From Bilabrum cf. latius (Eukaryota; Bigyra: Bicosoecida; Bigyra; Bicosoecida), in NCBI GenBank assembly GCA_965178125.1, contig OZ237770.1:1-64000 (forward strand): a stretch of DNA of 64,000 nt, written 5' to 3'. Below, in pieces: positions 36,101 through 47,300 of the stretch. How positions within the stretch are numbered: position 1 is the first letter of the stretch; each line of letters begins with the position of its first letter. The notes beneath the pieces were generated by a model that saw only the letters and a list, made by a program, of their open reading frames with translations, was not told the origin of the DNA and made no database searches. A program made the position numbers and the translations under genes.

Positions 36101-37892
36101 GGACATAGTTGACGGAGGATGTGGGGAATGGAAGAGCACGCACAGCGGGGGTGCTATCACGGAGATTAGCGTCGCACTGCAGTGCACTGCAGCGCGCGAT
36201 CTCATCTCACAGGTAAGCGGCGTCCTCTGGGGAGAGATCGGCGGCATTGCGGCACAGGAACGCCCACGCAGCGTCGAAGAGGAGGGAGCCCTCCAGCACG
36301 TGTCGTTCGTGCAGTGCACCTGCCAGCAGGCATATGTCAGCCGGGGATGGGATAGGCAAATCCGTGACTGTGCCCCCCGCACCCGCACCCGTCCCACCGT
36401 CGGTACCCCGACCCCAGCCGCTGCTGAGGTCTGCGACTGGTGCGGAGGATGACGAGGACGACGAGGACGAGCGGGGCGGTGCTGCTCTTGCACCACTAGG
36501 GCGGGCAGCACCAGAAGCAGCGGTGGTCGCCATGCAAGGGGGGGACGACGAGGACGGCGTGGACGGCGGGACCACGACGGCGCGGGAGCGGCCATGCGCT
36601 CCGGTCGTCACACTCGTCCCATCTCCGTGCCGTGTCGCGGGCTGTGAGCCCATCTCCATCTTCAGTTGCTGCTCCATCTTGTCTTGGTGCCTCTTCCGGA
36701 TGCTTTTCATGCTCGTCACACCGCGTGCTGGCGGCAGCCGGGTCCTCCTCGCTTCACCTGGAGGCTCACCGACCCACGCGAGGAGGTCGCGTTTCGGCTC
36801 CGAATCTTTCCCGCTGCCTGCCTCACCATGTGCGCGAGCAGCAGCACCACGCGGTGCGCCTGCAATTCCTCCCTCCATCGGGGCATGAGCCAGTGCCATG
36901 CCCCCATGGGCCAGTGCCATGCCGGGACCATCCCCACCTCCAGCCCCCGTCTAAGCACGGCCGTTCGAGGCCGCACTCGTCACATACCTTCTATCTCCAA
37001 GCGCGATCCCACCCGTGGTCTGCATCCCTCTCGATGCACGCGCTCCCTCTCTCTCTCCCTCTGCACCCCCACCCCCACCATCCCCGTGCACCTTCAGGTT
37101 GTCCTCCTCCTGCCTGCCGCGGTGCCTCGCGAGCACCTGCCTGAAAGCCGCCCGCACCCGCGCCCTGAAGTCCCGGCCCTCGTTCTTGCTGTATGAACCG
37201 AAACGCGCCTCTACCACTTCCCTGGCTCTGCAGACGAGCGCTTTCTCGACCTCGCCGCTAGGCTGCAGCAGCCTCGGCGCCTCGCACAGGCACAGGAAAA
37301 TCCGATCGGCTGCCATCTGAGCGAGCTCGGGCAGATCCAGAAAACTTGCTGCCTCTAGCAAGCCAACAGTAGATCCAAAGCTCAGCTGCGACAGCCTAGT
37401 TGATTGAGCAGCAGGCGAGGACGACCCGCTTACGACATACAGGTACCTGCGGTCAAGAGACAGATGGTAACATAGCAAACAAAATGCAGACGATCATTAG
37501 TTTATGTGATATATATACCATTCGTATCTGTGGCTGCCGTCTGAATGTCGCTGGAGCGTACATCGCGGTGCCAGTGGCGTTTTATCACTGAGTGACAGCT
37601 CAGCTTCTCACTCGATAGCAGCAGCGATCGCATCTGTATCTACGTACTCCCCAATAACTCCACACTACAGATCCTCTTTCTGATCTCTGCTTTTGGCTCT
37701 CAATGGAAACGTCATGGCTGCTTGTAAAGTAGGCGACTTCATCAAAACAAGTCGATGCGCCTGCACTTTGAGTTGCTCGAAATTATGATTTTCTCGACCA
37801 TTATCCCCCGGTAATTCAGGCCATAGGGTTAGCACAATATCTGTCCAATCTGAGGAAGCAGCCCCTGGAGCAAGTGGTAGCCTTTTGTCCAT
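33182..37892 (-). CDS. Large BTB-domain protein
   Basis: Five exons: 37892-37612, 37446-36211, 36074-34859, 34747-34474 and 34386-33182 (TGA), all joins in phase, for 1,403 residues. The BTB fold spans the first intron: SDWTDIVLTLWPE, VQAHRLVLMKSPTLQAAM, then IEYLYVVSG and VGLLEAASFLDLPELAQMAA. A helical segment like BACK follows. The middle is disordered with poly-Ser (SSSSSSSSS), and the C-terminal 400 residues contain a conserved-looking region (FGSTWFVDAKRFYITATCQF) that I cannot assign. BTB proteins often serve as Cullin-3 substrate adaptors; that role is inferred only. About eleven UAG codons are in frame. The start is the first in-frame ATG after an upstream TGA. Under the standard code this locus would be split into at least six pieces. 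Confidence 0.8.
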
Positions 37893-38676
37893 CGTCCGGG
37901 CGAACGAATGTCTTTGGTCCACTGGTGTGATTGAGTCTTCATCTTCGAAATTCGTGCCCTCAAAACTTCATTTGGTTGTCCATTCAGCAGGCTCTAATGC
38001 GCGGAAAGTGCTCGAATAATATGCACAAAAAGGGAAATATCTATCTGGGTCTGCTAGTGTTGTCTAAGCCCCGCCCCCTGCCACCAGCACTCGGCCCCAG
38101 CCAGACCTCGGTCCAGAGGGAGAAGCAGTCCTGATACAAGTCCCCACTCCCCTTGGAGAAGCAGTAGCAACGGCATCAAGGCACCCGCCTGCCATTCGAC
38201 CCCCTTCCAATGCCTGCCACCCATGGTACGATTTCCGGCCCAACCAGGTGATGGTGTCGACGGCGTGAAGCGGTGAAGCACCCTCCTCATCACAATGCGA
38301 TGCACGCGCTGGCATGCAGCTAATGATGGCATTCTATACTCGTAGGTATCCCGGTGTATGATGGCAACGCAGTGCATTGCGACTGGCCTGTAGCGCATTG
38401 ATCTGCAACATCCCCCACGTTCAAGCATCACCCCGGACCTCCCATACCCATCTCATGTAGCACAGTCAGACTGATAGGGTTGGTTGGCTGTGCTTCTTCC
38501 CAGTGGCGCTGCAGGTGACCTGCCCACAGCGGTGCCGCCTGCAGGCAGCACAGGCATGTGATCGTGGTCGACGAGACAGTCCATGCTCCTTCCTTGGAGG
38601 TTTCACGCTGGTACCTCCCAATTAGAAGTCATAGACATGCGACATTTGTCCCCCGGAGTCATTCAATGCTTGCGGA
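37893..38676. other. Intergenic region, 784 bp
   Basis: Between the BTB gene start and the end of the Got1 gene, both on the minus strand. Several overlapping short frames exist (38054-38431 is the longest) but none shows a known domain, splice-supported exon or codon bias that would justify a call. Confidence 0.5.
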
Positions 38677-39150
38677 TTAAACAGGCCGCGGTCGCTCTTC
38701 CTTTGCCTTGCCCGCGAGCAGGTCCACCACCAAAGAGACTCCTGGGAGCGATAAAATTGGCCCAACAATAGGGACGTTCCGGCCCAAGCCAATAGCAGAT
38801 CCCAAAAACGCGCCAAATATGATTAGAAGTCCAGCAATCTCTACCATTGCACCAATCAACCCCCATCGCATGACAACCAACACAAGCCCAAACCAGAACA
38901 TGATTCTGCCGCTCGTTTTGCGCCAGAACGCAGTGGTGTCTTTCTCCACTGCTTGTACCGGATTGAAAAATGCGAGCGATTGCTTCCACCCGATGAAGAA
39001 TGGCCAGCCACTAAGGAAAACAACATTGCCGAGCGACAACAAGGACGCGTCAAAGAACAGCAAACATCCTAGCAGTATCAGCCCAAGCCCCACAGATAGG
39101 AGCATAAGCCCAATTTTCTGCCCATCCTTCAGCGCAAATGCATCAAGCAT
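38677..39150 (-). CDS. GOT1: Got1-like ER-Golgi vesicle transport protein
   Basis: Single exon of 157 residues, ATG 39150 to TAA 38677, one of only two genes here ending in UAA. It begins MLDAFALKDGQKIGLMLLSV, matching the DxQKIG start of Got1/GOLT1 proteins, and has four hydrophobic segments (about residues 14-32, 36-55, 72-90 and 93-112). LGNVVFLSGWPFFIGW and RNVPIVGPILSLPGVSLVVD are family landmarks, and the end is a basic KAKEERPR tail. Got1 is a small tetraspanning membrane protein of ER/Golgi vesicles. Length matches the family (about 138-140 residues). No UAG codon is used. Confidence 0.92.
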   Translation of the reverse strand: MLDAFALKDGQKIGLMLLSVGLGLILLGCLLFFDASLLSLGNVVFLSGWPFFIGWKQSLAFFNPVQAVEKDTTAFWRKTSGRIMFWFGLVLVVMRWGLIGAMVEIAGLLIIFGAFLGSAIGLGRNVPIVGPILSLPGVSLVVDLLAGKAKEERPRPV

Positions 39151-39194
39151 ACTTATCGGTACCTGTCGTGGACTCGCCAGCCAACGTCTCGCAG

Positions 39195-39229
39195 CTGGCG
39201 CCGCGGACCACGTGGGATTACGGAACCAA
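39195..39229. promoter_or_regulatory. GGCGCCGCGG - CACGTG - ACGGAACC cluster upstream of Got1
   Basis: GGCGCCGCGG (39197-39206), the palindrome CACGTG (39209-39214) and ACGGAACC (39220-39227) lie 47-77 bp upstream of the Got1 start codon. The outer two elements are the same pair found in other promoters and in the subtelomeric satellite; CACGTG is a classic bHLH E-box. Regulatory function is inferred. Confidence 0.45.
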
Positions 39230-39378
39230 TTGATTCGTTGGTGGAGGTCCAAAGGACAAAATCCGATTCAGCATGCCGCATACACCATAAAAGTTAACAT
39301 GTTTGAATAATACTCACGCTAGAACAGACCGCAAGGCCGCATAGCCCACAGCAGGGGGCCACTACGGGAGTTGGCAGA

Positions 39379-41103
39379 TCAGCCATCCACATGTCCAGCA
39401 GCAGCCCCTACCGCAGCCGAACCGTTCTCCCACGCCACCGCAGGGCGGGACCCAGAGCCCCCCGAGCCCATCGCTACCTGCACCTGGGAGGGTCCTCGCT
39501 GCACCTCGTCCGTCCTGTCGCACTCGTCACATGTCATGAGCTCGTCCGAGGAGCACGACTCGCAGTCGCTGCCCCCGTCCCGCTTGCCCTCCCCGATCTA
39601 TCGGTTGAGCGCGTCAAGAGCGTCCTTGGCCTGGCCCTCGGTTTCTGCCACCGGGGACCCCTTGTTCCCTGGCGCATCCTCGGCACCCCCGCCAACCACA
39701 TTGACCACACCCTCCCCCTTCTTCTCCTTCTTGTCCGGCACGAGCTTGCCCTGGGCGAGCAGAGCCACCTCGTCCAGCACGGCCTGCACGATGTCCTCCA
39801 GGGACTGCACGTGCGCCTGTGCCCACTGGTTCGACCACATGCCCAGCACCATGGCGGGGAGATACAGCACCAGCACCATGGGCTTGCCTGCTGCCGCCAT
39901 CATGAGCGCGGGGCCGGGGCAGGCTCCTGTCAGCGCCCAGCCCACGCCGAACACCATGCCCCCGAGCACGAGCCTCACGGTGATGGTCCTGCTCTGGGGA
40001 ACACAGAAACGCTTGCCCTGCCCCTCGGGGTGTGACGCGAGCAGCGGCTCCCCGATCTGGTAGGCCAGCCTGTACGCAGCCGCCACCACCAGCACTGCGG
40101 CTCCCATGACGAACACGAGCTGGCTGTCCCACCTCGGGTCGAGGGTCAGGAAGCCCAGGAGCTTCTCCCGCTGGGTCATGCCACCGACAGCCAGCCCGGT
40201 CGCGAACACAGCACCGGCCAGGAATGACGCTGCCGAGTCAATGAGATCGTGGCTGCTTCGCCAGAGGATGAGAACGACCCCGAGTGCCACCACGCTCACA
40301 GCCAGCACAGCCATGGACACCTCAGGGATGGGGTCGTTGGACAAGAAGAGCGCAGAGTCGGATTTGAGCATCGCGTTGCCTGTGGCTGCGTGCGGCTGCC
40401 CGTCCCTGTCAAATGCGCCAGCGAGCGCCCCCCCTCCGTTGGCGGGAGAGTTGACCGCAGTGGCAGTGAGGAAACCGGTGGCCATGAAGGCGGCGGTCGC
40501 CACGATGCTCCTTGGCGACACCCGGCTCATGCCGCACACGCTGTGGCCAGATGTGCATCCGCTGCCAAATCTCTGCGAAGCCAAACAGGATAGAACATTG
40601 AACAAAGACAAGTATGGACGGTTCGGGATGCGGGCCTTTCGATGGCAACTTGCACCTCAGGTATAGCTTGCAGTCTCACAGTTCCGAAGCCGACTAGGTA
40701 CCCTCCCAGCGCGTATGCTAGCTCGGAGCCCTCCATAAATGGTGCTGATGCGCCCTTATTTAGAGTATACATCATTTCTCTTGAGCTTTCGGGGATTGCC
40801 AAGGCAGCGGCGAGCGCCAAGAGACCAGCAAGCCATGCAATCTTGAAACGCATATCCGACGACTGGAAGAGAGCAAGCGTGTTGATAAACCCTGCATTAA
40901 TTAGAATTAAGTCAATTCGAGTGTCCAGTATCATATATTGGGGGAATACCGTCGAATCGTAGTGGCAGATGTGCACGGCTGCAAACCCCTAACAGCTAAT
41001 CTTTGAACTCACCTGAGATGCCTGTCAGCCGCCCCGTCACCAACAAAAGTCCTGCACTAGACAAACCAACTGCAATTCCACCGATAAGGCCTTCCCACCA
41101 CAT
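39379..41103 (-). CDS. YeeE/YedE-type sulfur compound transporter
   Basis: Three exons, 41103-41013, 40891-40680 and 40572-39379 (TGA), joined in phase, give 498 residues. The protein is a polytopic membrane protein with the two signature half-repeats of the YeeE/YedE (TsuA) family: [20 protein letters not shown], created across an intron, and [20 protein letters not shown]. Bacterial TsuA imports thiosulfate, with the conserved cysteines in the path, so a sulfur anion is the likely substrate. An N-terminal segment [17 protein letters not shown]...GISG is also typical. The roughly 135-residue C-terminal tail is hydrophilic and acidic with a Cys cluster (DCESC, CDEC), with one UAG. The family is mainly prokaryotic with scattered eukaryotic members, so ancient transfer is possible, but the introns show it is a resident nuclear gene. 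Confidence 0.88.
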
Positions 41104-41351
41104 GTTTTGAACCTAATGTGTTTTGGTATGAGTCCTTGGAAACTAGACTGGCGTGTCAGCTGATGGAGAATCGAGTCCGAATCATATTGCGGAACCAGTA
41201 ATGCGCGGCGGCGTGACCGGAGGGTGCCAGTGATTCGTGCTCGTTCAGCGCGGCCAGAGTGCAACAAGGCATGTGGGCGACTACGCATTGAAATGGACGC
41301 AGCAAGTCAGTACTAATTGAATTTCTTTTGGTGTCTTGACCGAGCTGGTAC
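41104..41351. promoter_or_regulatory. Divergent promoter region with GCGGAACC / GCGCGGCG pair
   Basis: The 248 bp between the YeeE/YedE gene and the channel gene contain GCGGAACC (41189-41196) followed six bases later by GCGCGGCGGCG (41203-41213), 86-110 bp upstream of the transporter start codon. The element matches the pair at other promoters here. Function is inferred. Confidence 0.45.
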
Positions 41352-44300
41352 ATGTCAAGGAATACTGACGAATCAGACGGCATGCCCATTCAGTCACCTA
41401 GTAGGCAAGAAACTCTGAGCAATTCTCGTGATCTCACCTCAACAAATGCGGCGTCTGTAGGGTCAGTACAATGTAATTCTGGCCCCTAGCTTGTTGATGC
41501 GGCGCTAGAGAGCAATGTGAACGCTCACCGCCCTGCCCCAGGCATGGTCGGGCAGCCTCTGGATGTATTCCTGATAGACGAGGATTTAGAAGACCGTGGC
41601 CTGTCGCATTTATCTAGTATTGGGCCATACCATAATTTACCCTATATGAGGGATGAGCCGCGGTCGCCTTCAAGGCCAGCAGGGTTGCGGCGCCGGTCAG
41701 AGGCGGCGCTAGCAAGCTCAGCACCTCTACACCCAACAGAGGACAGCCCGTTCAATGACAGCGCAACGTTGATTTAGCAAAATAAAGTGCCAGTTTCACG
41801 GGATACGGCTGCAGTAAGGATGGCGCGTCTGGATGTGACGCCTGGCCGAGGGCAGTCTGCTGACCACGCGACCATGGAGGCAGTTGATTTTCTGGGCAGA
41901 CCACTTCGCATGGACACTGGCAGGCCGGCTGTTCAGCACCAGACCACAGTCTCACATGTCAAATAGCCGCGTGATCTAACAGAGCGCGGCCGGGGCGAGC
42001 TCCCAGCCACCGTCCTCGCCGCAGTGCTGGCAGATGGCTCCTTGCGACCGTTCGGTACGGCCCCCCCTGCTGCAGAGCTGTCTCCTGCCCTTCGAGCGCA
42101 CTACGACTCCGTGCGATAGGGCGACGACGATGGTCCAGCTGCCGCCAGCATGGTAAGCGAGGCGCTGGCGGCCACTGGGCTCATCTCCAGCGGGGTCCTC
42201 GAGAGTACCGGAGGGAACGGTGGGGGGGGTGGCCCGGGGGATATCCCCGGGGGACTTGGGGGTCAATCCGGTGGGAACCGCTCCAATGCCTCGAAAGAGT
42301 CTGATTAGGCGGTTCCTTTGGGCGCCCCTGCCCTGTGGCTGTTCCGGTGCCCCACCGCCACCCGGTCGTTTAGCGAGCTGCTGCTGGGGCAGCCGTGGTT
42401 CGACCCGCTCAGCTTGGCGTTCATCTTCGCCAACTGTGTGCTACTGGCAATTGAGACCCCTGCATCATTGCAATCCAGCGCTGCAAATGACAATGATGCA
42501 GCATATAATGCGCAGGTGCTGCGTGGCATTGATCTCTTGTTCACAATCTACTTCACACTCGAGCTGATGGTTCGCATGTTCGCACTGGGCATAGACACCA
42601 AAGACTCGGGAAGCTTTTTTCGATCCGGGTGGAATTGGCTAGACCTCGCCGTTGTGGTAGAAGGGATTGTCAGCCAGCTGGACGTGCTGGCCGTTGGGAT
42701 CAGCCTGGCACCGCTGCGGGCAGTGCGTGCGCTGCGGCCACTCAGGAGCATCGATCGGCTGCCTGGGCTGCGGCAGCTGGTAGATTCCATCTTGTTCTCC
42801 CTTCCCATGCTTCTGAATGCTTTCGCTGTCATGTTGCTCTTCTTTGCCGTGTATGCGGGCATCGGGGTGCAGCTGTGGAGAGGGGATCTGAGGCAGCGGT
42901 GCTTCGATGCCAGCACAGGACACTTGGTTGTGGGTGACAGTAGGCCATGTGGGGGCTTGCATTCGTGCAGCGCAGGTGGAAATGGGCTGCACGTGTATGA
43001 TGGCAATAGTAGCGAGGCTGTATCTGGTGTTGCTGGGCTTGTAGGCTCGGTTGACTCCGAACGACAGGTGTGTGGCCTGCACGATCTCTCTCCTGCGGCC
43101 GGCACGCTGGGCTTTGACAATGTTCTGCAGGCTGGTCTACTGCTGATGTCTATCCTCACACAGGAAGGATGGTCTAGCGCCATGTACGCAGTGCAAGACG
43201 CCTCCACGCCCTGGGCATGGGTGTACTTCGTGACTGCCCTGCTGCTCGGAGGCGTTCTCCTGGTCCACTCTCTGGCCGCCATCATGCTCATGAAATTTAA
43301 CGAGTCCACCAGGACCCGAGAACGCGAGGCTAAGATGCAGGCTGCGGTGGAACAAGCCAGAGATCGCACGAGGGCGCGCGTGCTTGAGCAGGAGAGGTAG
43401 CGCAAGTAGGACGCCCTGAGGAAATCGAACCAGTCTGAGGCGGCGGCGGGCAGGCTAGCCATCATGCGCAGGATGAAAGAGCTAGGCGAGGCCCTGCGCA
43501 GTAAGCCCGAGGGAGCAGCGCCCAAGGGCGCGTCAGCTTCGATGGAAAGCGGTCGCGCCACTGCGGACGGGTAGGGCGAGCCAGCTGTGCCCATTGCAAA
43601 CGGCAGCGGAAGTGCTGGCGTCATGGATAGCGATAGCAACCGTGACAGTGACAGCGACGATGATGATGATGATGATGACAGCAGAGGGGGCAATCTCTCA
43701 GACAGTGCGAGGACAGATAGCAGCGTAGAATTCGCCGACATATCAGTGCTGGGCCAGCTACCCGAAGTGGATACATTCGCAGTGCCTGTTGGGCTAGATG
43801 GGCTCAAAGCTGAGGCCGTTGACCCCGACCGAGGGCGTGCATCTTCAGGGTCATCAGAACCATCCTATCGCTCGCTGGACACCCCCATGCACCAGAAACA
43901 GCGGAGGTGCAGTGCTGGCAGCAGCATTGAAGCAGATGAATCTGGCCATCAAGAGCTAGGATCGCTGCAGGATAATATGCACGACAAAGGAACAAATCGT
44001 CACAGCGGGCGTATCCCTGCCACGCCCGCTGCATCGGTGGCCGCACATAGCTCCGTCCGACTGCCGCATGCAGCTCGTGTTGCTCTTTGTCCCAGCTCTG
44101 CTCATCCTGCATCGAAGTCAAGCGCGAGCGCAGGAGACGCAGCGAGCTAGCGTCGGCCGATCCAGCCAGCATCAGCGCAAAACAGCAGGCTATCAGACAG
44201 CATACTGTCCGCCACAAACAATCATGCGTATGGGGAGCACGGGGGCACCGTGTAGCTTGCTGCAGCAATACTGCAGGATGCATTAGTCCGATCTGATGGC

Positions 44301-47300
44301 GATGCAGACGAAGCGGGCGCCCTGCTTCGCGGCAAGTCGCACGCCTGGTGGTCAGCACACCTAATCGGTGGGAATAGGGTAGAGCGCGCGCAGGGCGACT
44401 CAGCCGACGGAGACTCGTCGGTATGCGAGGGCTGTCTTGGATGCATGGCAGCAGCACAGGACTGCGTATGTCCCAGGGATAGCACCGCAGTGCAGTACTG
44501 CCAGCTGAACGTGTCTCTTCCGCTAGAGCTCTACGTGGTGCGGCGCAGCTGGTTTGACTCGCTCATGACAATCACGGTGCTGGTCAATACAGTGGCACTG
44601 GCGCTGCAGCACCATGGCATGTCATCAGAACTAGAACAAGGTTTGAACGCGACCAACACGATCATCACTGGGATTTTTGCAGGTGAGCTGGCCCTGAAAC
44701 TGCTGGGAATGGGGCTCGCTGGATACTGCTCGGACGTGTTCAACGTGTTCGACGGGCTCGTCACCCTGATCGCTGTGGTGGAGCTGGTGGTGGCAGGGCC
44801 AGGCGGTGGATCGGGGCAAGGGCGCGCCATCTCGGTGCTGCGGCTGCTTCGGATTGTGAGAGTCTTTCGGCTGGTTAGGCACTGGGAGAGCATGCAGCAC
44901 CTGCTGCGGGTCCTCGTGAGGACGCTCCCGCAGTTCGGGTACCTGGCCCTGCTTCTGTTGCTCTTCCTCTTCGTGTACTCTGTCATGGGGATGCACCTGC
45001 TGGCGGGTGCATATCAGGATGACCTGTCGAGGAGCCTTGATGCCACCGAGCCTTTTGCCAGGGCTCGTAGAGCTGCACTCGGGTTGCCCACAAACACAAC
45101 GGGTGGATACACTGGGTTTTCACCGGAAGAATTGGAGGCTGTGCTCGGCGAGACTGCAAGCACACGCGGCATCAACGGCGGCCTGCCCCTCTTCGAGCTC
45201 CCAAGAAATCACTTCGACAGCATGGCCTACTCGTTCATCACCATGTTCCAGGTGCTTGCAGGGCAGGGCTGGAACCACATCGCAAGGGACGTGGCAGCGT
45301 ACGCTTCCCCTTGGTACCTGATTTTGATCGTGTCTTGGGTATTCGTAGGCAGGTTCATCCTGCTGAACCTGTTCCTGGCGATCACCATTGCTGCCTTTGA
45401 CGACAGCGGGGAGGATACAGGGACTAGCGGTCATGAGAACGCCGCTGACTTGCAGCACACTGCTATGTCAATGTTAAGGCAAGCCAAGCAGGTCCAGGAC
45501 TTTCACTCGGTCAACTCTGGGGTTAGTATCCAGTCCGGTGTTGTTTTGGCCCGGAAAGGCACCTTTCAGCAACTGGTCGCCAGCGCCATCAGCTTGCCGC
45601 GGCTGGCCAAAGCCACTAATTCCGAGGCCCAGAGTGCCACCGAGTCTTCCCGGCCAGGGAGCAGTCTGCAGCGGTTTCACGACAGCATCGGCAGATCGGA
45701 CCACATCGGTGGAGCAGCAACGAATCTGACGAATACGCCATTAGCAACAGGTTCGGAGGCACCCCAACGTGAAATGGGCAGCGGGAAAGGAGCAGCAACC
45801 AGCCATGGACCTGCCAGCACAGGTCCCGGTGCAGTGACGTCTGGCGAATCGGTCGTTGCTGATTCCCGTGAAGGAGCTTCTTCCTCTCTATCACCGAGCA
45901 GCCGTGGCTCGTCCATCATAGCAAGTGTGGACGATGGGCAGGTGGACTGGATCGATGACGCCGACTGTGGCGCCCCTGAACCTGCGGTGCAGCCCCCAAC
46001 GGCTATTCGGGGGAGTTCTGATCCGCCTGCAACGCCCCCGCAAAAGCAGCTTCTCGTCCCATCTGCGATACTTCGAAGTGCACAAGGCAAGCTGATCAAA
46101 GCAAGCAGATCATAGGTCGGCAGCAAGGCAGCTGAACCTGACTCACGGTGCTCAGTAACCGGGGCAGCATTACTTTCAGAGTCAGAGTCAGAGTCAGGGT
46201 CTGAGCCAGAGCCAGAGCCAGAGCCAGAGCCAGAGTCAGAGTTACACCAAGCTTCCATTCATACCGGTAGCTCCTTTGCACACTAGAGCAAAATCGGCGC
46301 CGATTCGTGTAGTCAGTCGAAGGATCAGCCTGCCGCAGGAATGCGATCGAGACTGAGTGCAAGACCTAGTCTGCTGGGCGCAAGGGCATAGTCCTGTAGC
46401 TCAGTTTCTGAGGTGCTGGGCGCTGGGGCAGGGTCTCGTAGCTCAGCATCTGAGGTGCAGCGAAGCAAGGCCGTGGCCTTATCTGCAGCATCGAGGCCTC
46501 TCGCATGCAGCGCCACCGGTGTGACTCGCAAGGAGTGCATGGACATGGGTAGGATCAGGCAAGTCGCCCCACCGGATGACACGACACATTGGACCGCCGC
46601 ACCAAGTCAATCCCTTCAACTTCAACGCAGCCCGAGTACACGATCGAGTCCCAGCACGTGCGCGTGCACCTTCCTCCCGCGGGACGGCGAGCGGCCCAGC
46701 GACCTTCGATCTCTTCGTCCTGAGACCGACTACTGGGCTCTGCAGCCTGCAGCACTGACTCGTCCACGACTGCGGCAACGTCGAGCCACGAGCGACAAGC
46801 ACACAGCGCAAGCTCCAGATGTAGCCCAAGCACCAGGTGTACCACTAGTGCCCACGTGCGTCATGATCACATGCGAATGCGATGCAACGCGAGCTAACTG
46901 CCTATGCTGTGATGCTGGTGGGGTATGTGCTGACCGTGCGGGCCAGTGCCTGGATTGGGAGCTGGTCTGCAGGTGGGGCTCACGCGACTCGCACTGGCGA
47001 ATATCTACGCGAGGCATAACGCAGGTACTAACTATAATTAGTACCATAGCTATGGCTGTATCAGGACATCCAAGCGGGCAAACAAGCGCCTGGGTGCGTG
47101 CCATTGATGTGCTGGCGTCTCTGGCCTTCGCTGTCGAGCTGGCCCTGCGGTGCATACGACACGGCGTGCTAATGCACAAGCAGGCAGTTCTACGATCTGT
47201 ACAAGGAATACTGGACGCGGCATTCGTGCTTGGGTCGGTGATCGAGCTTGCAGCTGTCCTGCCTTCCGCAGGGGTCGACCGCGAGTCGATTCCTCGTGCG

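Noticed and set aside
41515-41520. GTG at 41517 as the start of the channel gene, or TTG and GTG starts for other genes.
   Set aside because: Eukaryotic genes normally start at ATG. In each case an in-frame ATG lies upstream within the UAG-sense frame (41352 for the channel).
42548-43807. Large minus-strand frame (about 419 codons) opposite channel domain I.
   Set aside because: Antisense shadow. The plus strand shows clear transmembrane, S4 and pore motifs throughout the same interval.
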